DNA from: Brachypodium distachyon
Taxonomy: Eukaryota > Streptophyta > Magnoliopsida > Poales > Poaceae
DNA: 64,000 nt
Direction: 5' to 3'
Assembly: GCF_000005505.3 (NCBI RefSeq)
Contig: NC_016134.3
Coordinates: forward strand, 19,766,370-19,830,369
The position numbers were made by a program, and so were the translations under genes. Each line of letters starts with the position of its first letter. The stretch's first letter is position 1. The notes under the pieces were generated by a model. The model made no database searches. It saw only the letters and a program-made list of their open reading frames with translations, and was not told the origin of the DNA. Of this stretch, positions 26,101 to 36,900 are shown one piece after another.

Positions 26101-29100
26101 GGCGAGCAATCTGCAGGCGAACGACGTAGAGGCGACTAGAATTACGAGGTACCTCGGCAAGAAGATGGTTCCGACGGTCGCGCAGGGTCATCACCCCGCG
26201 ATAGATGCGCGTGTCGCAGTCGTTCTCGTCAAGCTGCCCGAGGCTGATGATGCTGGTCCGCAGGCGAGGGATGTAGTACACCTCGGTTAGGGCACGGTGC
26301 TCGCCGGAGCGAATTGAGAAAAGCACCGAGACCTTCCCGCAGATATCCACCAGGGAGCCGTCGCCGAACTTCACCTTGCCGTGGATGTTCTCGTCGAGGT
26401 CGGCGAACGCAGCACGATCGCCGGACATGTGGTTCGACGTGCCTGAGTCAAGGTACCACTTGCCGTCGCAGTTCTCGCTGCCGCGCCGAAGGTGAGCCTC
26501 CGCGCGCTCCTCATTGAGGAAGACCTGGCCAGCGACGTGGTGGGCTTCCGGCAGCGAGATCGCCGCGGTCGCCATCAGCAGCGTTGGTTTGTCGTCGTCG
26601 CCGCCGGCAGGCTGGATGAGGTGGGCCTCGTCCTTCTTCTTCTTCCTGCAGTCACGGGCCCAGTGCCCGAGTTTACCGCAGTAACGGCATTGATCCTTGG
26701 CAGGCTCGTCTCTCCTGCCGCGACAGGAGGGGCAGGTTTGGCCGCGGCTTTCCCCTTGCCGCGCTTCCTGCCACCGCACGATTTGCTGCCGCCACTGCTG
26801 CCGGATCCGTCGCCGTCGCGGCGTTTGGACCGGGCACACCATTCTGCCTCAGGGAGCAGAAGCTGGCTGCCGGCGCTTGTGCCAGGCGCTCCTCGGCACC
26901 CTTCAGGCGACCTGCAATATCCTCGATCGACGTGGTGTCAAGGTCGACGGTCGACTCGATGGTGTACGCGACCAGGGCGAACTGGCGCGGGACGGCGCGC
27001 AGGAATTTGCACACCATCTTGCCCTCCGTGACCACCTCACTTTGATCCACCATCTTGCCGACGAGCGTGGTGAGGCGCACGACGCAGTCGTCGATCGTCT
27101 CACCGGAGCGAAAGCCAAACGCTTCGAACTCCTTGCAGAGTCCTTGCGCCCTCGCCTCGCGGACCGCCACTGACCCCATTCGCATGGACTTCAGCGCGTC
27201 CCAGGCGTCCTTGGCGGTCTTCTTTGCGCCAAGCACCGGCACGAGTTTGAGAGGCACAGAACGGAGGATCACCTCCATCGCACTGCGCTCGTCCCTGAAC
27301 ACCTCCGTGCCGACCGTTACCGCTTCCCACAGATAGCGGGCCTGCAGGATTACCTTCATGAGGATGGACCATTCACCGTAGTTGGAGCGGGTGAACATGG
27401 GGAACTGGGTGGACTGGAGATTATGGTCTCTACCGCTCCGGTGGACGACCACGGCGCGGCCGTCCTGGGGCGTGGCCTCGTCCTCCGTTGAGCCTCCGGA
27501 GCCCTTCCCTTTCTCGCCGTACTTCGTCATCCCTGACTCTCTCTCTCTCTCACGGATCGCCTCCAACGAGGCTCTGATACCACGTGTTAGCTACGGCAAG
27601 AATGAACTCGACGAACACTCAGAGACGAAGGTTTGTGCTGCGTAAGCGTTGCAGCTTTTCTGGGCTTCTTTTCCTTCTATTTATTCAACGGGAAAAGGAA
27701 ACGGTTGCCTCCCCGATCGGCCCCTCTACTGCATCGTGCCATCCCACGACGAGAGCCAAAACCGGATCACGCATCTACTGGCCACGGCATGCACAACAAC
27801 CTCGCAATGTTCGTGGCCTCATCAAAACAGAAAACGGATCTAAAGCAACATAAGGATAAACTGAAAGCTACTATTATTTCCAACAACCACCTCGTTCATT
27901 ATAAAAAGAAATTGTATTAGGGAACAAACTGTTGATAGAATGATAGTGACACACATGTTTTGAGAAGTGGTGTTGGCAAAACAACACTACAATACCAAGA
28001 AAAATAAAATTACTCAAAAAGCGAATCCACTTACCTTCTTTCCCTAGGTGTCCCATTTGGCATGTCCACAGCTTGTAGAGGCCTCACATTAGCCCCAACA
28101 GGCGGTGCAAAACTTGACCTTCCTGTTGATTGTGGGCGATTGGCTGCAGCTGAGTTCACACTGTTCCGACCTAACTAGGTAAACGAGGACAAATATAATA
28201 AGCTGCACATTTCACAAAAACTGAAAACTGTAGAGCTCATCGTTATTAAAAAAACCATAACCAGATTATCATGCACCTTCAACGATACTTCTTAATGGCA
28301 ATGGACATTCAGGCCAATTTTAGTATTAATGTTGTTTTTCACCATTCAGCATGAAGCACAACGAACACAAATTATACCAAAAATAAGCATCAAATGCAGA
28401 ACCCACCATGAAAATAACTTAATAACTAGACTTCCTGTTATCTAAAACCAAAACTTTAGGCCATGAACTAAAGTACATCTCCAAAGCACCCGCTAACAAA
28501 CGACCACCTAAATGCCAATGCAGTTTGTCAACATTAGCAGCTACACGCCCCCATTTACCTGTTGGTGCTGTCATGGAATCAATTTGCATTAGTTTCTTTA
28601 CTGTTAGCTTCACAAGAATTAGCAGATTCTCAAATAGACTCTAGGAGTTGCACAAATCATAAGCTAATTTGAGGAATTTGTTCGTAATAAACTCTAATCC
28701 TTTCGAAGAAATTGCTGCTAATAACAAGCAAAAGCTATCAACGTTGACATTACTTATAGCCGGTGAGTTGCTCCTGCTACGGACTCCGGTGACAATTGCC
28801 GCCAGCGGCTTTGGCAACGCCACCGCTTCGTCCTCTCCGTCCTCGCTTCCTCCGCTGCTACGCCACCCGACGCTCTCCACCTCCACCGCTGGGGGCTCAT
28901 GTACGACAGCACTTACAGCGTCCTCCCGCCTCGACCGTCGGCTTGTAGGCCTCTCAGCCAGCGGCTCCGCCACCTGTGTCGCTTCCACGGCCCTGTTCGC
29001 GCTCGAACTCCGCCCGCCGCGCGCTAGCTTCTGCAGCGGCGTCTCCTCCTCCACCGCCGCCGCCGCCGCAACGGCCGGTTTCTCCTCAACGGCCCTCGCG

Positions 29101-29633
29101 GGAGGCGCGCTGACGCGACCGCTCTCCCTCCGCGTGCCCCGCGGGTCTCTCATCCGCACCGGGGCCTCCGCCTCTTCCTCCTCGTCGAATACTCCTTCAG
29201 GTCGCGCCCTTCGAGCGCCCCCGTCTCCGCTAGGGACCCCCGCTTCCACGCGGCGCCACGATCGCGCCGCTTCCACGTCGTCGAGGGCCTCGGTGGCGCT
29301 CCCCTCGCGTCGCAAGCGCACGGGGACCTCGTCCCTTGCGGCGGCGGCCCCTCCCTGAGGCATGCCGCGTCGTGCCGGGGACGAGGACGAGCCTGATGCT
29401 GGCGCCGTCGGAGGCGTCGGGTTGCGGCGGTAGCGCTGGAGGGTGGGGAGCGGGGCGTCGACGATGATGCTGAACTCGCCCGCGGCGCCCGCGTGGGCGA
29501 GCATCATCTCCTCCATGCGCAACATCGCCTCCCGCGCCGAAGCCGCGCGCCGCGGGTCCGACGCCGCAGCGGTGGGCCTCGTCCGACGAGCGGGGCCGCC
29601 GCCGCCGCCGCCGCGGGGCGCGTCCATTGGCAT
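17140..29633 (-). CDS. SCD2: SCD2-type coiled-coil protein (17 exons, about 721 aa)
   Basis: In Arabidopsis SCD2 works with SCD1 in clathrin-linked membrane trafficking during cytokinesis and cell expansion. Exons (minus strand): 29633-28754, 28170-28035, 22325-22247, 22084-22043, 21934-21872, 21223-21174, 21092-21065, 20820-20746, 20601-20491, 20395-20335, 20056-19940, 19848-19727, 19552-19483, 19343-19302, 19144-19104, 17815-17689 and 17261-17140. Lengths total 2166 nt and every junction keeps frame. Exon 1 (about 293 residues) is Ala/Arg/Glu-rich low complexity and starts at the first in-frame ATG (MPMDAPRGG). Exons 4-9 (residues 366-488) are heptad-like coiled coil ([29 protein letters not shown]). 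The conserved C-terminal half has [44 protein letters not shown] and [12 protein letters not shown]. Intron 2 holds a copia element in the same orientation. Intron 11 is GC-AG. The N terminus is the least certain part. Confidence 0.92.
18959..19000. mobile_element. Stowaway MITE left-end fragment in an SCD2 intron
   Basis: TA followed by CTCCCTCTGTTCGAAAATAT and aggacatattttggtc is a typical MITE left terminus. No matching right end is visible within 400 bases, so it is a truncated copy in intron 15. Confidence 0.55.
19938..19939 (-). promoter_or_regulatory. GC splice donor of SCD2 intron 11 (GC-AG intron)
   Basis: On the minus strand the exon end reads CATAGTG and the intron starts GCAAGT. 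The acceptor AG is at 19850-19849. Using GC keeps phase 1 and yields the expected residues (HHSG-TNGLEE). The nearby alternative GT (GGCAA|GTTACT) would put a stop straight after the junction. The donor context fits the strong consensus seen at GC-AG introns. Confidence 0.8.
20642..20713 (+). other. Coding-like GC-rich island inside a 144-bp SCD2 intron
   Basis: On the plus strand this stretch reads open as [20 protein letters not shown] and on to MIEL, followed by a donor-like GTAATG. It is much richer in GC than the rest of intron 8 (20602-20745) and lies antisense to SCD2. It could be a captured exon fragment or chance. No start codon or neighbouring exon was found. Confidence 0.2.
23024..23028. 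repeat. Target-site duplication, left copy (ACCAC)
   Basis: ACCAC sits directly before the left LTR and is repeated at 27886-27890 directly after the right LTR. A 5-bp duplication is the expected footprint of copia integrase. Confidence 0.95.
23029..23329 (-). repeat. Copia 3' LTR (301 bp)
   Basis: In element orientation this LTR runs TGTTGGAAATAATAGTAGC to GTAGCTAACA, with TG...CA ends. It is preceded on the element strand by the purine-rich tract TTAGGGGGAGTT (plus strand 23330-23341). By hand count it differs from the other LTR at five of 301 positions. Confidence 0.95.
23330..23341 (-). other. Copia polypurine tract
   Basis: On the minus strand TTAGGGGGAGTT lies immediately upstream of the 3' LTR. 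This is where plus-strand DNA priming occurs in LTR retrotransposons. Confidence 0.85.
23342..27566 (-). pseudogene. Copia gag-pol, frameshifted
   Basis: The gag N-terminal region (about 27566-26850) contains [20 protein letters not shown]. The frame then changes, and the next segment carries the zinc knuckle [14 protein letters not shown] (about 26690). The aspartic protease follows ([13 protein letters not shown]). The integrase has the HHCC finger (ending [11 protein letters not shown]) and the D,D,E core ([33 protein letters not shown]). After another frame change near 25.2 kb come the reverse transcriptase ([24 protein letters not shown]) and RNase H ([37 protein letters not shown]). The last ~40 codons ([20 protein letters not shown]) are in a third frame. 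Three shifts imply loss of function, unless some are sequence errors. Confidence 0.9.
27571..27582 (-). other. Copia primer-binding site
   Basis: On the minus strand TGGTATCAGAGC follows the 5' LTR after two bases. It is the classic plant copia primer-binding site, complementary to the 3' end of initiator methionine tRNA. Confidence 0.95.
27585..27885 (-). repeat. Copia 5' LTR (301 bp)
   Basis: It has the same length and ends as the copy at 23029-23329. The five mismatches are spread along the LTR (for example gatgaac/gacgaac and ggtctg/ggcctc). Confidence 0.95.
27886..27890. repeat. Target-site duplication, right copy (ACCAC)
   Basis: This is the second copy of the 5-bp target, directly after the right LTR. 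It confirms a simple insertion without later recombination between different elements. Confidence 0.95.
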
Positions 29634-31182
29634 CCGCGTGGTCGCTGCTGCTGCAGCTTTGACCTTCGTTTGACTTTTCCTCTTCCCTCTGGTCTCTGCC
29701 TGCCTCGTGTTTTTGGGGCGACTGGGTCGGAAGAACGGAAGGTTGTAATTTTTGGCTCTTTCCAGGAGGAAGGCGTGCTCCGCGTCCGTTTGCACTCTAG
29801 TCCGTTTTTCATATCCTCAATAAATTTTCGTAATCAGCTGACGTAGTAATTTCGAAGCAACTCTCCGCGAACAACTATAGCTCTTGCGCGGAAGAACAAG
29901 TGAGGTCCTCGGTGGGCCCATGTTTTTATTACGATTGACACGTCAAACGGCATCGACATGGAAAATGGTCCAATGAAGGACCTGCTCAACTGATCAACTC
30001 GTAAAATATCCATGTAAGCAAATGACTAGCAAGGTGATAATCCTCCTAAATTTAACCTTTTTCCTTCTGTGATACGATTAAAAGCAAATACTCCATCCGT
30101 CCGACAAAAAAGATGTCTCGTTTGTTAAAATTTGAATATATCTATATATGACTTACTATATATATATATATACATTTAAATTTAATCAAAGTTAAAATAT
30201 TTTTTGTTGGACGGAGAAAGTAAGTAAATTATAACTATGTTATGGTAGTGATCTTGAAGTTAGAGTATGGAAACGGCTAAATGTACCTGAATGAAAATGA
30301 TGGTTTTTGTTAATGAGCAGATAGAGAATCTATCTATCCACGATTATGACATGGAGCCCGACAGTCCCTTTCAGTACGTGGTCAATCCTCATTTTGTGTT
30401 GCACAAAAAAAAATATTTCCACATTTTGTGTTGGGTGTTGGAAAACTTGCCTTATTACAACTAGAAGCACATGCTTCCGATAGAATTACGTTAATCGGCC
30501 GGCAAGTTCGATCTGGCTGGGTCGCGGCCAGGAAGGTATAATAATCTGCCCCACTTTTCGACTGTTTATAGAGCGACTAAAGGGCCCAGGGCCTCGGTTC
30601 GTCGGTTGGGCTAGTGTGTTGGTAAGCCGATGGGCCAGAAGACCAACGAGGAGATGCGGCCGTTTTCAACCCGGAGTCCACCGAGACCAGCATCCACCGC
30701 CGGCTGCCGATCGGCCGGCATCTGAGAACTGCATGGGCTTTCCCAGGATGGTCGGCGGGATCGATGCCGATCAAAGAAAGAAATCTATGGGGTGTCAGTG
30801 AGATCGCAGGGGGACACGCATTTATGAGCCGCGTTGACCGTGATGCAAGGGGCTGCGCGTGACGTCGACCAGACAGCCTAGGGATTCCCAGTAATTAACT
30901 TTGCGGCTCCCTAGGCTAATCGCTGGAGCAAGTTTTGACTGTTTGCTCCAATCTCCTGACTCTACGCGTTGAGTTCACCGCTGGTTCTTCGACTGCAGAT
31001 CAAGCTAGAGCTCACATTCACCGGCAAAATGCAACAACTAAGCGTAGCAAGCAACGATAAATCGAGCAAATATTGCAGTACTAGCTTGCAAACTTTTGTC
31101 TAATTTTAGAGAAGATTAACGACGGAGTTATTATGAAACGAATGCTGGAAAAGGCAACGAGTAATTAGCAGTAAATACATAC
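29634..31182. other. Upstream region of SCD2, no gene seen
   Basis: The first ~200 bases above the ATG are CT-rich on the coding strand and probably hold the SCD2 5' UTR and core promoter. No clear TATA box was found. A Stowaway MITE lies at 30091. The remainder shows no coding evidence on either strand. Confidence 0.5.
30091..30220. mobile_element. Stowaway-type MITE upstream of SCD2
   Basis: The left end CTCCATCCGTCCGACAAAAA pairs with the reverse complement of the right end (CTTTCTCCGTCCAACAAAAA). TA lies on both sides (30089-30090 and 30221-30222). The interior has a short (TA)n run. Confidence 0.85.
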
Positions 31183-31554
31183 CTTGGGCAACGCGAAACC
31201 GAAGTACTTGTCCTTGACGCCGCCGCCGCTCCGGGCGCCGCCGCCGTACCCGTGCAAGGGGCTGCCCCGCCCACCGTTAGCGCCGCCCTGATCTCCGGCG
31301 TCGTCCCCGTACCCGTTCTCGTAGTCTTCATCCTCCGCCGCGGCGGCGACCCGCGCGGCCGGGCGCGCCATGACGTGCGCCAGAGCGGCCGCGGCGCGCG
31401 CCTTGGACCGCGCCGCCAGCGGGTGCACCGGCGACGGCGACGACGCGGGCGGGCCGCCGCCGAGGGGGTGCGCCGGGGACGACGGCGCCGAGTACATCCC
31501 CGCCGGCGTGCGCCGCCGGCCGTACGTCGGGCTCCCCGCCCGCCTCCAGTCCAT
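31183..31554 (-). CDS. Putative first exon of an unidentified gene (124 codons)
   Basis: The ATG at 31554 has good context (GAGATGGAC) and opens MDWRRAGSPTYGRRRTPAG. An Ala/Gly/Pro-rich stretch follows (SKARAAAALAHVMARPAARV; EDEDYENGYGDD), ending KDKYFGFALPK. A strong donor, CCCAAG|GTATGT, follows at 31182. Such starts (MDRRR.GSPVYGR, then an AAARAAAQRL-like helix) recall SCD2 N termini as I remember them. However, this exon ends in phase 0, while SCD2 exon 2 needs phase 1, and direct joining gives an early stop. No other downstream exon was found before 29.7 kb. It may be an alternative or orphan first exon, or the remnant of another gene. Confidence 0.5.
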
Positions 31555-33955
31555 CTCTATACCCCGCCGCTTCGTCGGCTCCCTATAGTTCGAGCGTGTT
31601 TTTTGTGTGTGTATGAGAGAGGAGGAGATCACGGGACTGAGAGAGAGGGGAATAGTGATTCCTAAGAGAAGGCTGCTAACTTGGTTAGGGGTAATGGAGA
31701 TTAAAGGTAGCGTCGGATCTGGAAAGCATAAAACAAGTCTAAGGCTCAAGACGTATGACAGTCGCCCTGCCTGAAGCGTTTGTGGCCGGGTTTGCGAACG
31801 CGAGCCAGATTTTCAGGTGAGGTTAGAGGACGCCATGTCTTGTACTCCTAAAAAAAAGAGTGAAGGAGAGCAGGTGTCCCACGGGCGAGGCCCAATTTCC
31901 CTCTTTGCCTCCCTCTCCTGTGTCGCTAGTTTGGCCGAGGATGAGGCCCATCAGGCTTCCCTCTCCTCGACAGTGTGTGACCGGCCCGCGTTGTCTTGGT
32001 GAGTGAGCTGTGGTTGACCGCAGCGCTGGTGGGTGGCGTGTCTGGTCGCCAGAATGCCTCAGGCACTACAATGTACTTGTTTTCGCAAAAAAAAAAATGT
32101 ACTTGTGTTTGTAATATTTTCTCTTGCTTTATCAATGAATCAGGCAAAACTTTCTGCCTCCTTTAGAAAAAAAAACTCTACCAAGGAAGATATACAACTA
32201 ACAGAAAATAATACTGAAACACCTTATTTTCTATGCCAAAAATAAAAAACAAAAGACACTATTTTATACGCTAAGAAATAAAAATGAAAACCATCTTAGG
32301 AAACTAATAATCAGCGGTGTCATCACCTTTGTCATATAACTTAGATGGGCTAAACTTGCCCGTTGTTATGCCGTACTCCTTATTTTTCATAAAGAGATTG
32401 ACGCATTTGTTTTAAGACAAGATTTTGATCCAGAATTACTGAATTGAATTATCAGTGGATTCATTGTTAAAAGTTTTTGTTAATAATTATGGTTTCAATT
32501 TATATAAATAACACATTAATTGAATTATCATTGGTCAAAACCTTGTCTTAACGAAATAAATACGCAAACCTTTATGAAAAGAGCGAGTATTGTACATCAT
32601 GGCAACTCTATATACATATGACTTTTACGCGTTTTCGCGTCCATCTTTATTTCTGTAAAGACCACATATCAGGTTTAAGTGGTTAGAGGTTTTCATCTTT
32701 TATTTTTTTTGTTTTATGTAATATCTAATGTTTAGGATCAAATGTTTTCGAGTTTGCACTGAATTTGGGGTTTCACCCGATATGTCCCCTTCTATAAAAG
32801 AGACAACTAGTGACAACTTCAATCAGTTTTGACTATAATTGAGTCAGTTATTTGTTTGGCACGTCAAAAACAGAATGAATTTGAACTATACTCCCTCCGT
32901 TTCATAATTCTTGTCTCAAATTTGTCCAAATTTGGATGTATCTATTCATAAAAGGCGTCTAGATACATGTAGTATTTCGACAAGAATTATGGTACGGAGG
33001 AATTACAACGTAAGACAATATAGATGATGGTAGTGCATCATAACTTTTTCTACAAAGAAGACAGAGAGGACTATTATAAAGGTTAGCACAAAGCATCTCA
33101 AACATAACATAATTTATATCGAAATTCTTGATCCACCGGCCGGTTGCTAATACAGCCAGAACGAGCCTATGACGTGCCGCTACTCCTCTATCAGAGCCGG
33201 CCTGACCTTGTTGATGACAACGAGGAAGTCCTCGTGCACGTGTCCCTATGGACCATCGTCTCAAGAGGCACAATCGTCGTTGCCGAACCCTTGAATCGAT
33301 CTAAAGAATTTGACACATGATCTCAACATGTACACATGGCAAGAAACCCTAATCTCATCGTCGTGAGGAGACGACAGGAGTCTACGTTGGCGCTCCGTCG
33401 ATTTCGCCCTAGCAGATGAACTCAACAAGAATCTAAGCCAGAAAAACCATCTCAACGACGAAGCGCCGCCATCCATCATTCTACATCCGTGAGGACTAGA
33501 CGTCTTCCGAATGTCTCTCTACGGTACGAAATATCACCGGACGCAATCGAGACCCAAAGACTTTTGCCGAAGTCATCTTTTCGCGCCGCTGACTATTGAC
33601 AAACGAGAAAGACATGTCTAAGCCTTGCGCTTTTAGTCATAGGAGTGCATTTTGTCCGAATCTCAAATTTCTCAAGAGACGTTTCTCGTTTCTGCATGTT
33701 CTCTGGTTCCCGACTTCCCGTTGCTACGACAGCGCGTGAAACTGTAAGTGGCGTGTGTCAGAATTGGCCGTTGAGAAAAACCGCTTGCAATGTGCAAACG
33801 CACACAGATCCCGCACGAATCTCGGCGTGCACATCTCTCCCTGTCGCGTCAAGGAAACAGACCAAACCATTTCCCCTCCTCTTCACTCGCCCCCAGCTCG
33901 CATCCGTGTCCCACCTCCAAGTCAGATCTCGCCGCTCACGGCCACCGCGGCCGCC
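31555..33955. other. Divergent intergenic region, no gene seen
   Basis: This lies between the minus-strand exon at 31.5 kb and the plus-strand phosphatase gene, so it should contain both promoters. CT-rich leader-like sequence adjoins each start. Apart from the MITE at 32891 no feature is supported. Confidence 0.5.
32891..33003. mobile_element. Stowaway-type MITE (113 bp)
   Basis: The left end CTCCCTCCGTTTCATAATTC and the reverse complement of the right end (TCCGTACCATAATTC) form the terminal repeat. TA sits at 32889-32890 and 33004-33005. The core has the usual gatgtatct ... agatacatg palindrome. Confidence 0.85.
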
Positions 33956-36900
33956 ATGGGCTCCGCGCATTCCTCCCACTCCTCCGTCTCCACCGCCGCC
34001 GACGAATACGACAACGATCCGTCCGCCGCGTCGTCCTCGGAGCCCTCGGCCCCGCCCCCTCCGACACAGGCACCGGTCCCACCGGCGTCCGCGTCCAAGG
34101 TGCTCGAGCAGGAGCCCGAGGTGCTCCCGTGCCGCGCCGCCGACTCGCCGCTCTCGCCGCAGCCCTCCGCCGCGGGCACGCCGCGCCTCCTCGGCCCAAA
34201 CATTAAGGTCTGGGACCCCTGCCACGTGCTCCTCCCCCCTCCGTCGCCGCACCAGCAGCAGCACCACCACCCGCAGCAAGGGAGGGCGGAGACGCCGCTG
34301 GAGGTGGTCATAGTTAGCCACGGTGAGTGCGCGTCCGCGATGCGGCCCGACCTGGTCGGCGGGCGGTGGCCTGCGGCCGCCCTCACGGCGCGCGGGGAGC
34401 GGCAGGCGCGCGCGCTGGCTGTGTTCCTGCTCTCCCGAGGCTCGCGGCTGGACGCCGCGTGGACGTCCCCGCTCGACCGTGCCCGCGCAACTGCAACCCT
34501 CGTCTGCCGGGTGAGCCCTTCTTGCCTTTCCTTGTGCATTTTCTACTCCTGCATTGTGCTTGCTTACTGTCCTGTGGCTCCTTTCCTTGGCTTGCAATAC
34601 ACCTGAATTGTGGGCCGAAAGAACACTAGTGAATGAAGGTGAACTATTTTACGCTAAAGTCTACTATTGGAAAGTAATACCATTAGGCATTTAGAGGTCT
34701 GTATTGTGCTTGCTACTGCCTTCGTATACTCCACACTGTTGTCACAAAGACCTTTCTTTTTATCAAAGATTGCATCCTATCGTTTTACCGACCATTACAT
34801 TCCAGCTTTGTTTCTAAAGCACATCAGAATCACAGCTTCATGGGTAACTCGGGATACTAGTTTTACAAGCTTTTAATAACGAAGCACACCTACAGGTAAA
34901 CATATTCAGTGAGAAAAGCCATGATCCCCAGCTTGCATCCATTCTATTGCTTTGGTTGCGCTCTTGTTTGTGCAAGTTGTCCCAGCAACGTGTAAATGAA
35001 GAGCTCCCACACCCAGATGTCCTGTGCTGAAAGTAGTATAATACATTAACGGTTTTGCTATTTCTTAGGCAACTGAGAAATAACTATTTCTCAGTCGATG
35101 ATAACAACCTTTTTTTTGCGGGTATATGATAACAACCTTTTGATTCAATCATTTAGATTCGTGTAAGATTAATGTAGGTTTGATGGATAAGAAAATCTTC
35201 ATTGGATGACTACGATTGTCGACTGGGAAATGGACAATAATGTACTAAAGAAACAGACTTCGAAGCAGTAACCAGTGGGGTTCCAAGGAATTTTTAGTTG
35301 AAGACCATGTCACTCATTCCTGACCAACCAAAGTGGCCATGAAATGGCTGCTAAGGAAACCCTACAATGTATTTCTTACCAAAGTGGCATGTGTCAAATT
35401 TTCTTTACCAGCAAGCCCTACAACCTCATAATGGAAGAATGCAATGTTGATGGGACAAACATCCTACTAGATAATGTATTTCGTACCACACACCAAACAA
35501 ATTGTGGCAATGGACATTGGAAAAGAATAGGTTGTGGATTCCAACTGACCACAAAACTTGCAAAGAAGGAATAAAAGTTATCCCAGCAAGCCTCTCTTGC
35601 CAGCTACTTGGCTGATTGGAGTTTATCACGAAAGAAACAAACATTTTTTTACAATGAATTGATTACTGACAAATATCTGCCGTTCTGAGACCACTCATAC
35701 CTTGAGAACTCTTAACACTATTGACAGATTTCGTTGAGTAGAACTGAGTTTTCTCGAGTGCCAAACTAAAATATAACTGTCCTTTGTGAACTCAACTCGA
35801 TCTCTTCTAAAGTCATGTTCCAGACACCATTTGTGCCTAGTCAGATTTAATACAACTTTGTACTAAATCAGCGACATTTATTATGGATCGGAGGGAGTAC
35901 TTGCTTATCATCAAAAAAGTTAGGGAAACTAAATGTTAGAAGGATAATCAATCTTGTAAACATCCACCCAGAAATCCACTTTCCCGACCTTGCCAAGCAA
36001 GTAAGCAGAACCCAGCTGATTTTTTTTCTTGACCATGATTGTGCCCTTTCGTAGTTGTAATTAATCTTTGTCTTGTGTTCATTTGTTATGATTGTAGAAT
36101 GGTTTTGAAATTAGTGGTGAGCTGGTGGCTTTTTGTTGTCTTTCATGCTATGCTGTAATTTTAGTGTTAAACGCTTGTGATATGACAGGCAAGAAATTGT
36201 CCTTTGATTCTCGTAATTTGGCATTGGACGGGATAGCTCATCCTCTGGTGACGCTGTTCAGGAGTGCACAGGACAAAACTAATGTTCTTTGGATTTATGA
36301 ATGCCACAGTACCCGACATTATATGGTACAATAGACACAAAAATAAAGATGTTTAAAAACATCAGGAAGAAGCCACACTGTTTAAAATGATAGGGACAAT
36401 GTTGTTTTAGATCTAGATGATGAGCATCTGTTCTTTGGAATGTGTAGTACTTCCCTATGTACTATAATCTGCACTTGATATACAGATTATAAGCATTTCT
36501 TGTTCATGTATGTAGCTGATTGACAGTCAAATTGCACCAAAAATAGTGATCATGTTGGAAATGCAGGAGGCTTAGAATGAAAATTGGAACGACTAGCCAC
36601 ACGACTCACACCTACTGATTATGTTATCATCGTCAGGCTATTGCCCCATGATCAACGTACTCTACCTATAGCTGACCAACAGGTGAGGTGATCATTCAGA
36701 AACAGTTTGGTCAAAAAAAATCATTCAGAAGCATCATGTTAAGGAAAATGGTAGCATAAATATGGAACAATAGTCAGTTGGAGATGCTCTGCATGAGAAA
36801 TTTTTGAAAAAAAGGAATCCTTTTAAGGGACGTTTGATTGATTTTGGTAAAAATAGCAGTAGTGAGTTAGGAGAGAGTCTAGTTGATCTACAACTGATTC

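Larger units (their letters stand above)
23029..27885 (-). mobile_element. Complete Ty1/copia LTR retrotransposon (4857 bp) in SCD2 intron 2
   Basis: It has two 301-bp LTRs, a 5-bp ACCAC target duplication, a primer-binding site complementary to initiator methionine tRNA and a polypurine tract. A single gag-protease-integrase-RT-RNase H coding region runs on the minus strand, in the standard copia order. At 4.86 kb with short LTRs it belongs to the compact copia size class (Hopscotch/Retrofit-like, inference). The coding region is broken by frameshifts near 26.8, 25.2 and 23.5 kb, so it is probably defective. It shares the orientation of the host gene and leaves all exons intact. Removing it with one TSD copy would leave an intron of about 850 bp. 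Confidence 0.95.

Noticed and set aside
23886..26290. Plus-strand open frames within the copia element
   Set aside because: They are antisense shadows of the GC-rich copia coding region, which has clear domains on the minus strand.
28669..29846. Plus-strand open frames opposite SCD2 exon 1
   Set aside because: They are antisense shadows of a GC-rich exon. The minus strand is supported by in-frame splicing to conserved exons.
28170..31554. Joining the 31.5-kb exon directly to SCD2 exon 2
   Set aside because: Phases do not match (0 against 1), and joining them gives a stop within a few codons.
33758..34597. Minus-strand open frames opposite the phosphatase exon 1
   Set aside because: The plus strand carries the recognisable domain and an in-frame splice. 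The antisense frames are only GC-driven.
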